From Clostridia bacterium (lineage in GTDB: Bacteria > Bacillota > Clostridia > Lachnospirales > Lachnospiraceae), in the NCBI GenBank assembly GCA_026000945.1, contig BNZI01000016.1:1-18595 (forward strand): DNA of 18,595 bases. Direction: 5' to 3'. Of this stretch, positions 1 to 7,744 are shown piece by piece. A program made the translations under genes and the position numbers. The stretch's first letter is position 1, and every line of letters starts with the position of its first letter. The notes under the pieces are model-generated. The model did not search any database and was not told the DNA's origin. It worked only from the letters and a program-made list of their open reading frames with translations.

Positions 1-1
1 G

Positions 2-928
2 GTAAAAGGTGTTTATTTAAGTCTATTTTATTTGCTTTCTACTAATCACCAAGAAATACATAGCATAAGCAAAAAAGAGTTACGAGTTGCAGACTTTCGT
101 TTACAAAAAAGTGGTGAGCTTTATAGTGAATTACGTAAATTGTTGCTAATTGAACCGGATCAGTTTATTAATTTGCGCAATGATTTATCGACTCCTGAGG
201 GTATACCCTACTTATCTTTGGATAGAAAAAGAATCAAACTCTTAGACAAGCTTTATGAGCGTTTAAATTATGATATTGAATACGATGGTCCGGGGCGTTT
301 GTTGTTTTGGCTTAAGGGGAATGAGTTAACCGAATCTGTGGATTTCCAGCCCTCCAGTGCAATCATTAATCAAAGTGAGTCAACAAAAAAGGAGCGAGCA
401 GAAAAAGCAGAAAGAGAAGTACGGGAAATTAGTGAGCAAATCAAGCATTCTGGCAGTGATAATGTTATTTCAGTAAGCAATATTTTTGAAAAAATGGAGC
501 ATCTACCCCGAGTAACAAAGTCTACAGATCTTCTTGATTATGTAGCAAAAGAGGGAGAAATTGTTGCGCAAATTTTCGGAATCCAGCCCGTATTAGTTGG
601 GTTTGGAAAATTAAGTGGAAATGTTTCGATGGAAAAAATTATTGATAATACCATGCTCAATACGATTATTCCCTTAAGAGAAAAAATAGCCACCCAATTA
701 TCTACTATCTTAGCTCCAAAGCTTGGTGTGGAAAAGATTTATTTTGATAAATATGAGCTTAAGCAAAAAGAAGACGAAGTCTTGCGAACACTGAACATCA
801 TGAAAATCGTAGAAATGGCAAAAAACCTTGGGTATGAACAAAAAGCAGATGAAATCATGAATCAAGTAGATACGAAGCAGCTAGCCAAATTTAGCTTGTT
901 TCGCAAAAGGAAAAAAGAAAGGAAGTAG
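2..928 (+). CDS. Phage portal protein, C-terminal part (5' end outside the window)
   Basis: The frame is open from the first bases, so this is the 3' part of a longer gene; the TTG at 32 is an internal codon, not a believable start. The visible 308 or so residues are mostly helical. A central charged helix (about 120-145 from the TTG) is followed by a segment resembling the C-terminal part of HK97/SPP1-type portals, with a PLREKIATQLSTIL helix and an acidic YFDKYEL strand, and a very basic tail (FRKRKKERK). Portals form the dodecameric ring at the unique head vertex through which DNA is packaged. The assignment rests on this weak family resemblance plus position: first in a cluster continuing with minor head protein, protease and capsid. 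It has no cysteine, unlike many proteins downstream. The terminase genes would lie upstream. Confidence 0.7.
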   Translation, partial: VKGVYLSLFYLLSTNHQEIHSISKKELRVADFRLQKSGELYSELRKLLLIEPDQFINLRNDLSTPEGIPYLSLDRKRIKLLDKLYERLNYDIEYDGPGRLLFWLKGNELTESVDFQPSSAIINQSESTKKERAEKAEREVREISEQIKHSGSDNVISVSNIFEKMEHLPRVTKSTDLLDYVAKEGEIVAQIFGIQPVLVGFGKLSGNVSMEKIIDNTMLNTIIPLREKIATQLSTILAPKLGVEKIYFDKYELKQKEDEVLRTLNIMKIVEMAKNLGYEQKADEIMNQVDTKQLAKFSLFRKRKKERK

Positions 929-936
929 GGGTTAGT

Positions 937-1581
937 ATGCAAATACAGGCTTTGTTAAATACGGAGATAAAAAAATTTACACCTATCACCAAAATTGATC
1001 AAGGAAAGGTCTATACCTTTGCTGATGCAAATGAAATTAATATGCTAAAACGAGCAGAAGAAAAATTGTTAGGCTCTGTTGGGGGTATACGCCACGCAGA
1101 ATACGCTTCTGGTGGAAAAAGTTTAGCAAAAGTACATATGAATGCTATCAGTGTAGATGAACAGGTCTTTTTTGCAAATCGTATGCGCAGAGTAGAAGAA
1201 GCGCAGGAGATATCAGAAGAGGCGCAAGAAGTACCAGAAGAGAAAAAGAAGCAAGAAATACCAGAAGAGAAAAAGAAGCAAGATACACAAGAAGAGAAAA
1301 AGAAGCAAAAAGCGCCAGAAAGTCTCTTTTACATTGATCTAGTTATTGATTATCGGGCAATTAAAGAACAAAGTAGCGGAAAAGTTTATACGGATAATGT
1401 TTTGGTATATCGCATGGAGAAAACAAAAAAGGGAGAAGTGATTTTGCACTCTTCTTTTGTGGTAAGTGCTGACGAATTCATTCAACAATTTAAGCATAAA
1501 TTAGCCATTTCTGATATGAAAAAGGTGTTTAAAGTTATTCGTGATTACAATCCAGCGGATATCCCGGAAGAAGGGTTATGA
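937..1581 (+). CDS. Uncharacterised head-module protein with charged repeat linker
   Basis: A 214-residue protein that I do not recognise. Start is ATG 937, 8 bases after the portal stop, preceded by a purine-rich AGGAAGTAGGGG stretch. It has two apparently folded ends. The N-terminal part (1-90) contains a segment rich in Gly, Ala and His (GGIRHAEYASGGKSLAKVHM). The C-terminal part (about 128-214) has alternating strands and helices, including FYIDLVIDYRAI. Between them lies a low-complexity, extremely charged linker (about 88-126) built from EEAQE and PEEKKKQ repeats. The stop overlaps the next start as ATGA, so it is probably translationally coupled to the minor head protein. Position between portal and minor head protein suggests a head-assembly or structural role, but no function can be assigned. 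Confidence 0.8.
   Translation: MQIQALLNTEIKKFTPITKIDQGKVYTFADANEINMLKRAEEKLLGSVGGIRHAEYASGGKSLAKVHMNAISVDEQVFFANRMRRVEEAQEISEEAQEVPEEKKKQEIPEEKKKQDTQEEKKKQKAPESLFYIDLVIDYRAIKEQSSGKVYTDNVLVYRMEKTKKGEVILHSSFVVSADEFIQQFKHKLAISDMKKVFKVIRDYNPADIPEEGL
1234..1314 (+). repeat. Three tandem 27-bp repeats encoding PEEKKKQ units
   Basis: Three consecutive 27-bp units (1234-1260, 1261-1287, 1288-1314) encode PEEKKKQEI, PEEKKKQDT and QEEKKKQKA. They share a nearly invariant core, GAAGAGAAAAAGAAGCAA. Just upstream, two 21-bp units (1201-1221 and 1222-1242) encode AQEISEE and AQEVPEE, so the linker grew from two nested repeat types. Being in-frame multiples of three, copy number can change without breaking the gene. 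Confidence 0.9.
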
Positions 1582-2174
1582 GTGAAGAAGAGTATATTTA
1601 CGAGCTAGTAACGAAAGAGGATGAGGAAGCAAAGCAGCAATGGATAGATAAAGTGATCGCCGCATTTATCCTTTTGTATTTATTGGAAAAACAGCGCTTT
1701 GCGCTAGAAAAAAAGGTAAAAGGTGTAGAAGATGATGAGGATGTTATTACCAAATATGCCCTATATCTTAATCGGCTTTTATTAAGTTTTTTAGACCGTA
1801 TGACCCTTTTGACAAAAGAAAACGCACGGCGAGAAGCACTCCATCAGATTACAACGAATTGGGAGAGATTCTACCGAACAGAAAAGCAAGATGCCGTATT
1901 ATCTGCACAGTTGTCTGTAGCCCAATTTTACGAGCAAGTAAAAGGGTATACCGTAAAAAAGACATGGAAATCTCAAAATGATGCATTGGTTTGTGAAGTG
2001 TGTAGGGCGATGAATGGAACAACCTTAGCTTTAGACGAGCCTTTTTTGTATAACGGGCAAGTGGTTGAATTGGCAAGCGGCAAACTATTTCAATACAATT
2101 ATAAAGATCGCTATGTTCCTATCGCCCATCCTAACGATCGTTGCACGATTATTTTCACCATAGAACAGGAGTAA
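1578..2174 (+). CDS. Phage minor head protein (Mu F / SPP1 gp7-like C-terminus)
   Basis: A 198-residue protein starting at ATG 1578 inside the stop of the upstream gene (ATGA overlap). The C-terminal 70 residues show the signature of the phage minor head / head-morphogenesis family: KTWKSQNDALVCEVCRAMNG, then an acidic turn (LDEPF), then a closing AHPNDRCTIIF. Family members usually end in a similar H-P-N-x-R-C block after a paired-cysteine C-x-x-C. The cysteines here are at about 139, 142 and 189, and could bind metal or form a disulfide. The N-terminal half is helical and hydrophobic (IAAFILLYLLEKQRF), consistent with an internal capsid protein that contacts the portal. It is shorter than typical members (about 250-350 residues), as if part of the N-terminal region is missing. 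Confidence 0.8.
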   Translation: MSEEEYIYELVTKEDEEAKQQWIDKVIAAFILLYLLEKQRFALEKKVKGVEDDEDVITKYALYLNRLLLSFLDRMTLLTKENARREALHQITTNWERFYRTEKQDAVLSAQLSVAQFYEQVKGYTVKKTWKSQNDALVCEVCRAMNGTTLALDEPFLYNGQVVELASGKLFQYNYKDRYVPIAHPNDRCTIIFTIEQE

Positions 2175-2178
2175 TTGC

Positions 2179-2547
2179 ATGAGTACGATTACGCATGATT
2201 TGACCATCAAATATGCAGATGGTAGCGAAGAAACCTTTAGTGGAGATCCCGCAAATCAGCTTATTCCCCAGCTTAGCGCATGGGCAAATGGAAGCACACA
2301 GCAAAATGGAGCATTTTATGACAAGGGAGAGGATAAAGCATGTATAGCTTTTCGTTGTTTATGTGCTTTTGAATATACGACAGATACTAAGCTAGATCCG
2401 GATAGGGATTGCGATAGTATACGACCCCCAAGGATGGGCAAGCCCATAAAAAGACTAAGCAAAGAAAGTATTGAGTTACCTAAAGCCTTAGGAGGAGAAT
2501 CTTCGCAAGCTCAAGAGTCAGAAACAAAAAAAGGAAAAAGCGAATGA
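2179..2547 (+). CDS. Small uncharacterised head-module protein
   Basis: A 122-residue protein with start ATG 2179 and an AGGAG Shine-Dalgarno about 7 bases upstream. The first 80 residues look like a small beta-rich domain: a TIKYADGSEETFSG strand-turn-strand, a helix around LIPQLSAWANG, then a cysteine-bearing strand CIAFRCLCAFEY. The last 35 residues are polar and low complexity (SSQAQESETKKGKSE), probably disordered. Four cysteines cluster between about 54 and 78. I do not recognise the family. It sits between minor head protein and protease/scaffold, and its stop overlaps the next start as ATGA. A capsid decoration or head-completion role is possible but unsupported. Confidence 0.75.
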   Translation: MSTITHDLTIKYADGSEETFSGDPANQLIPQLSAWANGSTQQNGAFYDKGEDKACIAFRCLCAFEYTTDTKLDPDRDCDSIRPPRMGKPIKRLSKESIELPKALGGESSQAQESETKKGKSE

Positions 2548-2840
2548 AAGTTAGTTTAAATCGTTTTCTAAAAATGAATAAACAAGTACATACCTTGCTG
2601 GATGGTAAATTGCAAAATGTGCTTTTTCGCCCAGGGCAAAGCTATCAACTCCCGGAAGATGAACGATTTATGAAGTACTTAAAATCACAAGCAGACAAGT
2701 ACCCTTTTACGCAAACTTTAGTAGATGAGCTGGAACGATTGGGGGTAAAGCATACGATAGAACTTTGTAAATCTTGTCTGGGAAGACGAAAAATGATTTT
2801 TATCCCTACTTTTGTTTTTGAGGAAGAAAAGGAGGGGTGA
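2544..2840 (+). CDS. Small uncharacterised head-module protein with a CxxC motif
   Basis: A 98-residue basic protein starting at ATG 2544, overlapping the previous stop by four bases. It reads as a short N-terminal segment, a beta-hairpin-like stretch (LFRPGQSYQLPEDERF), a helix (TLVDELERLGVKHTIELC) and a CKSCLGRRKMIF strand. The LCKSC motif near residue 75 is a CxxC, which could ligate a metal together with a partner protein but has no second pair in this chain. The gene ends in the strong Shine-Dalgarno of the following protease gene. No family recognised; genomic position suggests a small virion or assembly factor. Confidence 0.7.
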   Translation: MKVSLNRFLKMNKQVHTLLDGKLQNVLFRPGQSYQLPEDERFMKYLKSQADKYPFTQTLVDELERLGVKHTIELCKSCLGRRKMIFIPTFVFEEEKEG

Positions 2841-2842
2841 AA

Positions 2843-3754
2843 ATGCATAATGTACTTTTAGATGAACGCGAACAAAGGTATGAAATTAGAAAAGCTGCTA
2901 AGAAGCTTTATGATCAGGTATACACTCTTAGGGAAACTGCTCCAAAAAATAAGGCGACATTTTCTATTCAAAGAGAGATAAAAGCTGGTGGTTGTGTTCG
3001 CTTATTGGATGAGGGAGCCGTGATCGATGCCGAAGGCGGGATAAGGTGCTACATTAAAAAAGGTACGATTGATCAATATTTTTCTGCCTTATCTGATCAG
3101 TTTATCGGCACGGTAGATATCGGGCATCTTTCCTTTAGCACATTTCCCTTTATAGTAGGAGAATTTAGCAAGCAAGACTTAAAGGTGGTTGACATAGGAA
3201 ATGGGCGTAAAGCATTGGATCTTTATTTGCACTTGGATTCTGATAGCGTATTTATTAAAGAATTATCTAGAGTAAATTATACCATCGGGATTAGTGCAGA
3301 GTTTTATTATTCTGTGGATGAGATCGAATCAGAAAAAAACAACTTTTTGGTGATTGATGCCATTGATATTTTTGCGGTTGGTCTTGTGGGTGAAGCAGGA
3401 AACGTAAACAGCGGAGGGTTAAAAGTGAAAAAGAATAGCTTCTTAGAAAGTTTATTTGTAAGTAAAAAAGAAGGCGCTAAGCCAGAGGAAGTAAAAAAAG
3501 AAGTAGAGAATTTGACAGCAGAGGAGTTGCTTACTCAATTGGTCGATCAATGCGAGAAATTACAAGTAGAATGCACAAATTTGCAAGAAGAAAATACGAA
3601 ATTAAAAGAGCAGTTGGGAGACAAAGACCAGACGGAGAAGAATATTGAAAAATTACAAGAGCGCATTGACAAATTACTAAATGGGTCGACTATCCATTTA
3701 AGTCATGAAGAAGACAAAGAAAATTGGGCTAAGCAATTTAAACTATTTGATTAG
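2843..3754 (+). CDS. Prohead protease fused to scaffold domain
   Basis: I chose ATG 2843, giving 303 residues: AGGAGG at 2830-2835 is 7 bases upstream, whereas the alternative GTG at 2837 lies almost on top of it. Residues about 35-190 fit the U35-type HK97-like prohead protease fold. The core holds a His in VDIGHLSF (His95), a Ser in YTIGISAEF (Ser151) and the following FAVGLVGEAGNVNSGG strand, the expected order His, Ser, acidic residue. After a short linker, residues about 215-285 form a long Glu/Lys/Leu coiled coil typical of a scaffolding delta domain, ending in a short conserved-looking tail (WAKQFKLFD). Such proteins guide capsid assembly, then digest the scaffold inside the prohead. 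It lies directly upstream of the major capsid gene, as expected. The third catalytic residue is not certain. Confidence 0.82.
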   Translation: MHNVLLDEREQRYEIRKAAKKLYDQVYTLRETAPKNKATFSIQREIKAGGCVRLLDEGAVIDAEGGIRCYIKKGTIDQYFSALSDQFIGTVDIGHLSFSTFPFIVGEFSKQDLKVVDIGNGRKALDLYLHLDSDSVFIKELSRVNYTIGISAEFYYSVDEIESEKNNFLVIDAIDIFAVGLVGEAGNVNSGGLKVKKNSFLESLFVSKKEGAKPEEVKKEVENLTAEELLTQLVDQCEKLQVECTNLQEENTKLKEQLGDKDQTEKNIEKLQERIDKLLNGSTIHLSHEEDKENWAKQFKLFD

Positions 3755-3767
3755 GGGGAGTAAAAGA

Positions 3768-4904
3768 GTGCAAGATAAAATAAAAAAACTAGATAGTTTA
3801 TCTGTTGATTTAGCACAGCTAGCTTCAGTAGTAGATTGGGATGTGCATGGAACAGATCTATCTAATAATCTTTTCGCTAATCAAGTAAAAAATACAAGCC
3901 CTCTTTTTTCTTGGTTAATCAATACCGCCTTAAGCGACCGTTTGCGGAACGCTTGGCAACGGGGGAATATGCAAATTGATAAAAATCCAGATACAGGGGA
4001 TTTTGAATTTGTAGCACCTTATATAGTGTATACGGATTTACCGACTGACACTACAGGCGTTTGCTGTTGGGTGCCGTTTAATTTATCTAAATGTGGTCAA
4101 AAAATCCCATTAAAATTACTTTGTATTAAAGATTGTCGTTCAATACAAGAGAAATTTATTGAAAAATCGCAACGCTTTCAGCCCTATGATTTAATTAATT
4201 CGTTAATTCATCGGGGGGAAACTTATGATGAAGCAAGAAAGCGGATTGTTTTAGAATCTTTTGCTTTTTATACAATCTTCAACGTTCTTAATGGAACATT
4301 GCTTTCTAATGGTCCTGTGCTCAAGCCTTTTAACGGCTTAGTGGAAGAGTTATACAGCGATACTGTGGTAAAAATCCTAGGGGGAAACAATATCCTTGGT
4401 GCATTTGATACATTAGCTTGTCGTTTATCAGTGTTAGGTAGAGGAGAACGGATTTTTGCTATGCATCCGCTGATTTATCAAACCGTGGAACAAGCCATTA
4501 TTCCGGGTCGTTTTGGTATTCGCCCCCCGGGTTGGAGAGAATCAAACGGAGTAATTTATTTTAGGGATATTCGTCTATTAGCTGATGAGCAGGTAACCTT
4601 TGATCCGGAGACTGGATTGGGAGATATTTGGATGTTAGATAGCCAAACAGTAGGCGCGCATTTGGATTTAGCCCCAGGAGCAACTAGCCCGGAATATGAA
4701 TTCCATGATTTTGGTTCAACAGATGATCCGGATTTAGGTTGTGCGGCGGAATGTGACTATTATTATAATCAGGGCGCCGTAGCCAGTGTAAATCCTAACC
4801 GTGTAGCAGTTATTACCGGAGTAGGCGCAAATTCTGCTTGTACAGGTTCAGCTTTAGAAGGATTAGATGGCTTAATCAAACCCACTACATTAATCCCGCT
4901 ATAA
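3768..4904 (+). CDS. Major capsid protein (HK97-fold, inferred)
   Basis: The most likely start is GTG 3768, with GGGGGAG at 3754-3760 seven bases upstream, giving 378 residues; the longer open frame from 3705 overlaps the end of the scaffold gene and has no ribosome site. Identity is mainly from position (directly after protease/scaffold, before connector genes), size and the mixed alpha/beta composition. A late segment, FAMHPLIYQTVEQAI ... NGVIYFRDIRLLADEQ ... GDIWMLDSQTVGAHLDLA, resembles the P-domain and A-domain strands of HK97-like capsid proteins. It contains about nine cysteines, including a CC pair near residue 90, which is unusual for a capsid protein and could support intersubunit disulfides or metal sites. 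Decoration proteins are not obvious nearby. Confidence 0.78.
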   Translation: MQDKIKKLDSLSVDLAQLASVVDWDVHGTDLSNNLFANQVKNTSPLFSWLINTALSDRLRNAWQRGNMQIDKNPDTGDFEFVAPYIVYTDLPTDTTGVCCWVPFNLSKCGQKIPLKLLCIKDCRSIQEKFIEKSQRFQPYDLINSLIHRGETYDEARKRIVLESFAFYTIFNVLNGTLLSNGPVLKPFNGLVEELYSDTVVKILGGNNILGAFDTLACRLSVLGRGERIFAMHPLIYQTVEQAIIPGRFGIRPPGWRESNGVIYFRDIRLLADEQVTFDPETGLGDIWMLDSQTVGAHLDLAPGATSPEYEFHDFGSTDDPDLGCAAECDYYYNQGAVASVNPNRVAVITGVGANSACTGSALEGLDGLIKPTTLIPL

Positions 4905-4914
4905 GGGGCGTGTG

Positions 4915-5622
4915 ATGGTAGAGATATTAGAACAACTTAAACAATATTGTTCCTGTTTTGATACAGATGTAGAAGATAGTCAATTAGAAAAAAACATAAT
5001 GGAGGTTATTCAATATGTGAGTAACCTCACTTGCTGGCAGAATGAGACTTGCGAAACTTTTCTCAATAGCGAACGAAAAGAAACCTTTACAGCTAAAGAT
5101 ATTGAATGTTGTGGTTGTGACGGAGGGCTATTTTCTACTTCTCTTTTTTATGCGCAGATCAAAGCGGATACTATTGGGGTTACCGTTTTTTTATTGAGTG
5201 GCTTAGAAGAAACGAGCACGATTTTATCTCCAGAAGAATTTTTCTACTCTGAAGCTTTTCAGACATTACGGGTAAATGTTGCAAAATATTTGGATTGTTG
5301 CGGTTGTTGCCCACCACAGATGAAAATTGTGGTTACCTACGAGGCAGGATATGAATTATTACCTGATTGTTTACTACCTCTGTTTTGTGATTTATTACAT
5401 GTGGTGAATGCGAAAAATGCTTGCGATTGTAAAGCCTGCCAAGCTTGTAAACCGGGAAATAATGAAGGCATTATTGTTGGGTTTGATGAAGAAGGCGATG
5501 AAACAGAACAAACCATTTTGCATTATACTCAAAAGCTGATTTTATCTGGATATCAAAATGTACTTGGTCTAATTAGTCTTTGCGGAAAGAATACGCAGCC
5601 TGTTTGGGGGATGGTCGTATGA
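4915..5622 (+). CDS. Cysteine-rich head-tail connector protein (putative)
   Basis: ATG 4915 is preferred over GTG 4912 because AAGGGG (4903-4908) is then six bases away; 235 residues. Position right after the major capsid gene, length and helical N-terminus fit a head-tail adaptor of the gp6/gp15 type that docks on the portal, but no sequence motif proves it. Its striking feature is 18 cysteines (about 1 in 13 residues), arranged in runs such as ECCGCDG, DCCGCCPP and CDCKACQACKPG. These look like metal-binding or disulfide knuckles inserted in loops of an otherwise ordinary helical protein. The stop codon overlaps the next start (ATGA). Confidence 0.65.
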   Translation: MVEILEQLKQYCSCFDTDVEDSQLEKNIMEVIQYVSNLTCWQNETCETFLNSERKETFTAKDIECCGCDGGLFSTSLFYAQIKADTIGVTVFLLSGLEETSTILSPEEFFYSEAFQTLRVNVAKYLDCCGCCPPQMKIVVTYEAGYELLPDCLLPLFCDLLHVVNAKNACDCKACQACKPGNNEGIIVGFDEEGDETEQTILHYTQKLILSGYQNVLGLISLCGKNTQPVWGMVV

Positions 5623-5837
5623 AAATAAAATTTATAGGCTTAGTCGTAGAACAGGCAAGTAGCGGCGGGTGTTGTGGAAATAAAAAGAAGTCAACTACCT
5701 CTTTACGGCGAAGTATTACCCTTTCTGATGCTAGCAACACGAAAAACTTTCAAATGATGGGTGAATACGAAGTATCAGAATCTTTTGGAACTTTTCTTTT
5801 AAAACAATATCCCCAAGCCTTCCGGGTGATTACATGA
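5619..5837 (+). CDS. Small neck-region protein, unknown
   Basis: A 72-residue protein. ATG 5619 lies within the ATGA overlap with the connector gene and has GGGGGA about 10 bases upstream; a TTG at 5580 would extend it into that gene without a ribosome site. It starts with a beta strand (MKIKFIGLVVEQ), followed by a glycine/cysteine turn SSGGCCGNKKKS, more strand-forming sequence and a C-terminal helix (FGTFLLKQYPQAFRVI). It overlaps the next gene by four bases. The position suggests a head-completion (stopper) or neck role, but the family is not recognised. Confidence 0.68.
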   Translation: MKIKFIGLVVEQASSGGCCGNKKKSTTSLRRSITLSDASNTKNFQMMGEYEVSESFGTFLLKQYPQAFRVIT

Positions 5838-6223
5838 GTTTGACGGATAAAGTAAACGAATTAGTTAAGCAAAAATTTGATCGTTATGCGGATGCGCTTT
5901 TGAATGATCTAAAAGCAGAGGCGCATGTCATTACAGGAGCGTTAAGAGCGAGTATCCGCAAGGAAAAGAAAAATTCAAACAAATATCTAATTGGGGTAGA
6001 TGCTGAAATACTAAAAAATGACCCAAAAAACGTGGGAAAGATTGACTACAGCCCATTTTATTATTTCGGTCATAACGGCTATACGATTTACCCTAAACAT
6101 GCAAAAGCTTTACATTTTTTCACGAAAGACGGAAAGGAAGTTTTTGCAAAAAAGGTGGTTATGCCGCCTAGAGCAGGTGATGATTTTATCGGGCGGGCGA
6201 TTCGCAGAAAAAGGAGCGTTTAA
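5834..6223 (+). CDS. HK97 gp10-like neck / tail-completion protein
   Basis: A 129-residue protein starting at ATG 5834 (ATGA overlap). It matches the HK97 gp10-type neck family pattern: an N-terminal amphipathic helix, TGALRASI, a strand around YLIGVDAE, the YSPFYYFGHNGYTIYPKHAKALHF segment (the usual 'Y-x-x-Y-x-E/H-x-G ... PK-x-AKALHF' region), and a C-terminal PPRAGDDFIGRAIRR that resembles the common 'P-x-PF-x-x-PA' ending. These proteins sit at the head-tail junction and help join or terminate the tail. Its place between connector and tail tube genes agrees. Basic C-terminus; no cysteine. Confidence 0.75.
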   Translation: MSLTDKVNELVKQKFDRYADALLNDLKAEAHVITGALRASIRKEKKNSNKYLIGVDAEILKNDPKNVGKIDYSPFYYFGHNGYTIYPKHAKALHFFTKDGKEVFAKKVVMPPRAGDDFIGRAIRRKRSV

Positions 6224-6397
6224 ATGGGCGAAAAAGAAAAATTAAACGAAAGAGAAAAGCCAATAGAGAATAAGAAAGCTTCTTCTCTGATTGCGAATTT
6301 TATCGATCGAAAAATTGCGATTGAAAATATAAAGCAAACAGCAACGTCAAAGCGTAACATTTCTCTTTTGCAAAGAAATAAAGAGGTGAGAAAATGA
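6224..6397 (+). CDS. Short 57-residue coupled gene
   Basis: A small gene with start ATG 6224, the Shine-Dalgarno AAGGAG (6211-6216) 7 bases upstream, and its TGA overlapping the tail-tube ATG as ATGA. The predicted product is highly charged and helical: Lys/Glu-rich at the N-terminus (GEKEKLNEREKPIENKK), then an amphipathic segment SSLIANFIDRKIAIENI, and a basic end. It fills exactly the space between two genes with coupled signals at both ends, which argues it is translated. No homology recognised; a small tail-assembly or translation-coupling peptide is possible. Confidence 0.6.
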   Translation: MGEKEKLNEREKPIENKKASSLIANFIDRKIAIENIKQTATSKRNISLLQRNKEVRK

Positions 6398-7731
6398 AAT
6401 GTGATACGGCACGCTTTCCCGTGATTGGGGTAAAAAAACTAGATCCTTTTACTGAAGTAGATTTTAGTGTTTTTCGTGAAGTAGGTTCATGCATTACGAA
6501 AAAAACTAAAGATTACTATGCGCTATTTCTTCCGGGTGTAAGTGATACAGTAACCTATAATGCCTTTAGAAAACCGGATGATTTTTTTAATTGTGTTCGC
6601 TTTGGATGCAGTAACACGGGAACTCTATTTTTAACGAATCAGGATACCGGAGCTTCTACACTAGGAGCAAGTTATGAAATTTTATCCGATGCCACAAGTT
6701 TTTCTTCTGGTGTGGTGACCTTTTATTTTTATGCTTCTGTAGCAGGAGATCATAACATTACTTTTACGATCGCAGACATTACAGATAAAGCGTTTAACAA
6801 TGCAGATGTATATCAACTTACAGTAAACACCCCGGTATCAAATACTTATGCCCCTGCGCAAGTAAATTTATTTACTCCACCAGATAGCGTTTTAGGGAGT
6901 GGGTGGGGAATCACTTCAAGAGGAGCAATGATTAAAGTAGAGAGTACAACACCAGCGGGATCCACCATAGGCTTATCCAGTATTGCCTTATATGAAAGTC
7001 TTGCGGATTTTGAGGTGGAAAACGTGGTAAAGCTTCGTTGTTTAGATTCCAATAGCGGGAATATGACGGTGGATGCTTCCTCATCTACCTGCTTTGGGGC
7101 GACATATGACGAAACAACCATTTCCATTGAGCGCACACTAACCGGAAAACAGGTTACCCCTAATTATTGGCTGCTTAATCCTTTGCTAAAAAGAGGAGAA
7201 AAGACAATAGCAAGCCTACCCAAAACAACAGAAAGGGTAATAGAGTCTCTTACACTGGATGGGATAGCTTATGGGGTGATTAATCTAGAAGATATGAATG
7301 AAGAGGAATGCGGGGAGATCAGTGTTTCTTTATCGGATAGCTGTAATGTTGCTGAAAGCCAGCTCTTTAAATTAAACGCAGTAATTGCTGATATTTTAGA
7401 AGAAAACCAATATTTTTTAGACAAGGAAGAAAAAAGACTCTTATTTCATTCTTTTTTGGTGGGGGAGAAGGTAATAGTTAGTTACCCGCAAAAGGTAGAA
7501 GTAGAACATTTTAGAGGAACGGATGAAGCACTAAACGAAACCAAAGTGAAAATGAAATATACGTTTATGGCATCTGATGGCACAAAATATATTGTTGAAA
7601 TGAATAATGTATTGGTGACCAGTTTTCCTAACAATCTTTCTTCTACAGATGAGACGACTTTTGAATTTACAATTTCTGTTCAACGAGACGAAGAGGGTAA
7701 CTTTTTTCATTTATATCGTGTAAAAGAATAA
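6394..7731 (+). CDS. Major tail tube protein with extra domain (putative)
   Basis: A 445-residue protein starting at ATG 6394 with GAGGTG eight bases upstream. Position (after neck genes, before the G/GT chaperones and the tape measure) is that of the tail tube protein, which polymerises as hexameric rings along the tail. The last 80 residues fit a tube fold: VKMKYTFMASDGTKYIVEMNNVLVTSFP followed by TTFEFTISVQRDEEGNFFHLY, a strand-loop-strand pattern ending near the C-terminus. The protein is more than twice the usual size. The extra material (about residues 60-230) is beta-rich and resembles a carbohydrate-binding or Ig-like jelly roll, with GSGWGITSRGAMIKVESTTPAG and IALYESLADFEVENVVKL. Such domains decorate tail surfaces in other phages. 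An upper-tail or baseplate protein is less likely given the position. Confidence 0.65.
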   Translation: MKCDTARFPVIGVKKLDPFTEVDFSVFREVGSCITKKTKDYYALFLPGVSDTVTYNAFRKPDDFFNCVRFGCSNTGTLFLTNQDTGASTLGASYEILSDATSFSSGVVTFYFYASVAGDHNITFTIADITDKAFNNADVYQLTVNTPVSNTYAPAQVNLFTPPDSVLGSGWGITSRGAMIKVESTTPAGSTIGLSSIALYESLADFEVENVVKLRCLDSNSGNMTVDASSSTCFGATYDETTISIERTLTGKQVTPNYWLLNPLLKRGEKTIASLPKTTERVIESLTLDGIAYGVINLEDMNEEECGEISVSLSDSCNVAESQLFKLNAVIADILEENQYFLDKEEKRLLFHSFLVGEKVIVSYPQKVEVEHFRGTDEALNETKVKMKYTFMASDGTKYIVEMNNVLVTSFPNNLSSTDETTFEFTISVQRDEEGNFFHLYRVKE

Positions 7732-7744
7732 GGAGGGCTAACCT

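Noticed and set aside
3705..3767. Upstream extension of the capsid gene to ATG 3705
   Set aside because: It would overlap the scaffold C-terminus and lacks a ribosome site; GTG 3768 has GGGGGAG at the proper distance.
6018..6245. Second + strand ORF inside the gp10-like gene
   Set aside because: It overlaps a well-supported gene in another frame, and its start has no ribosome site.
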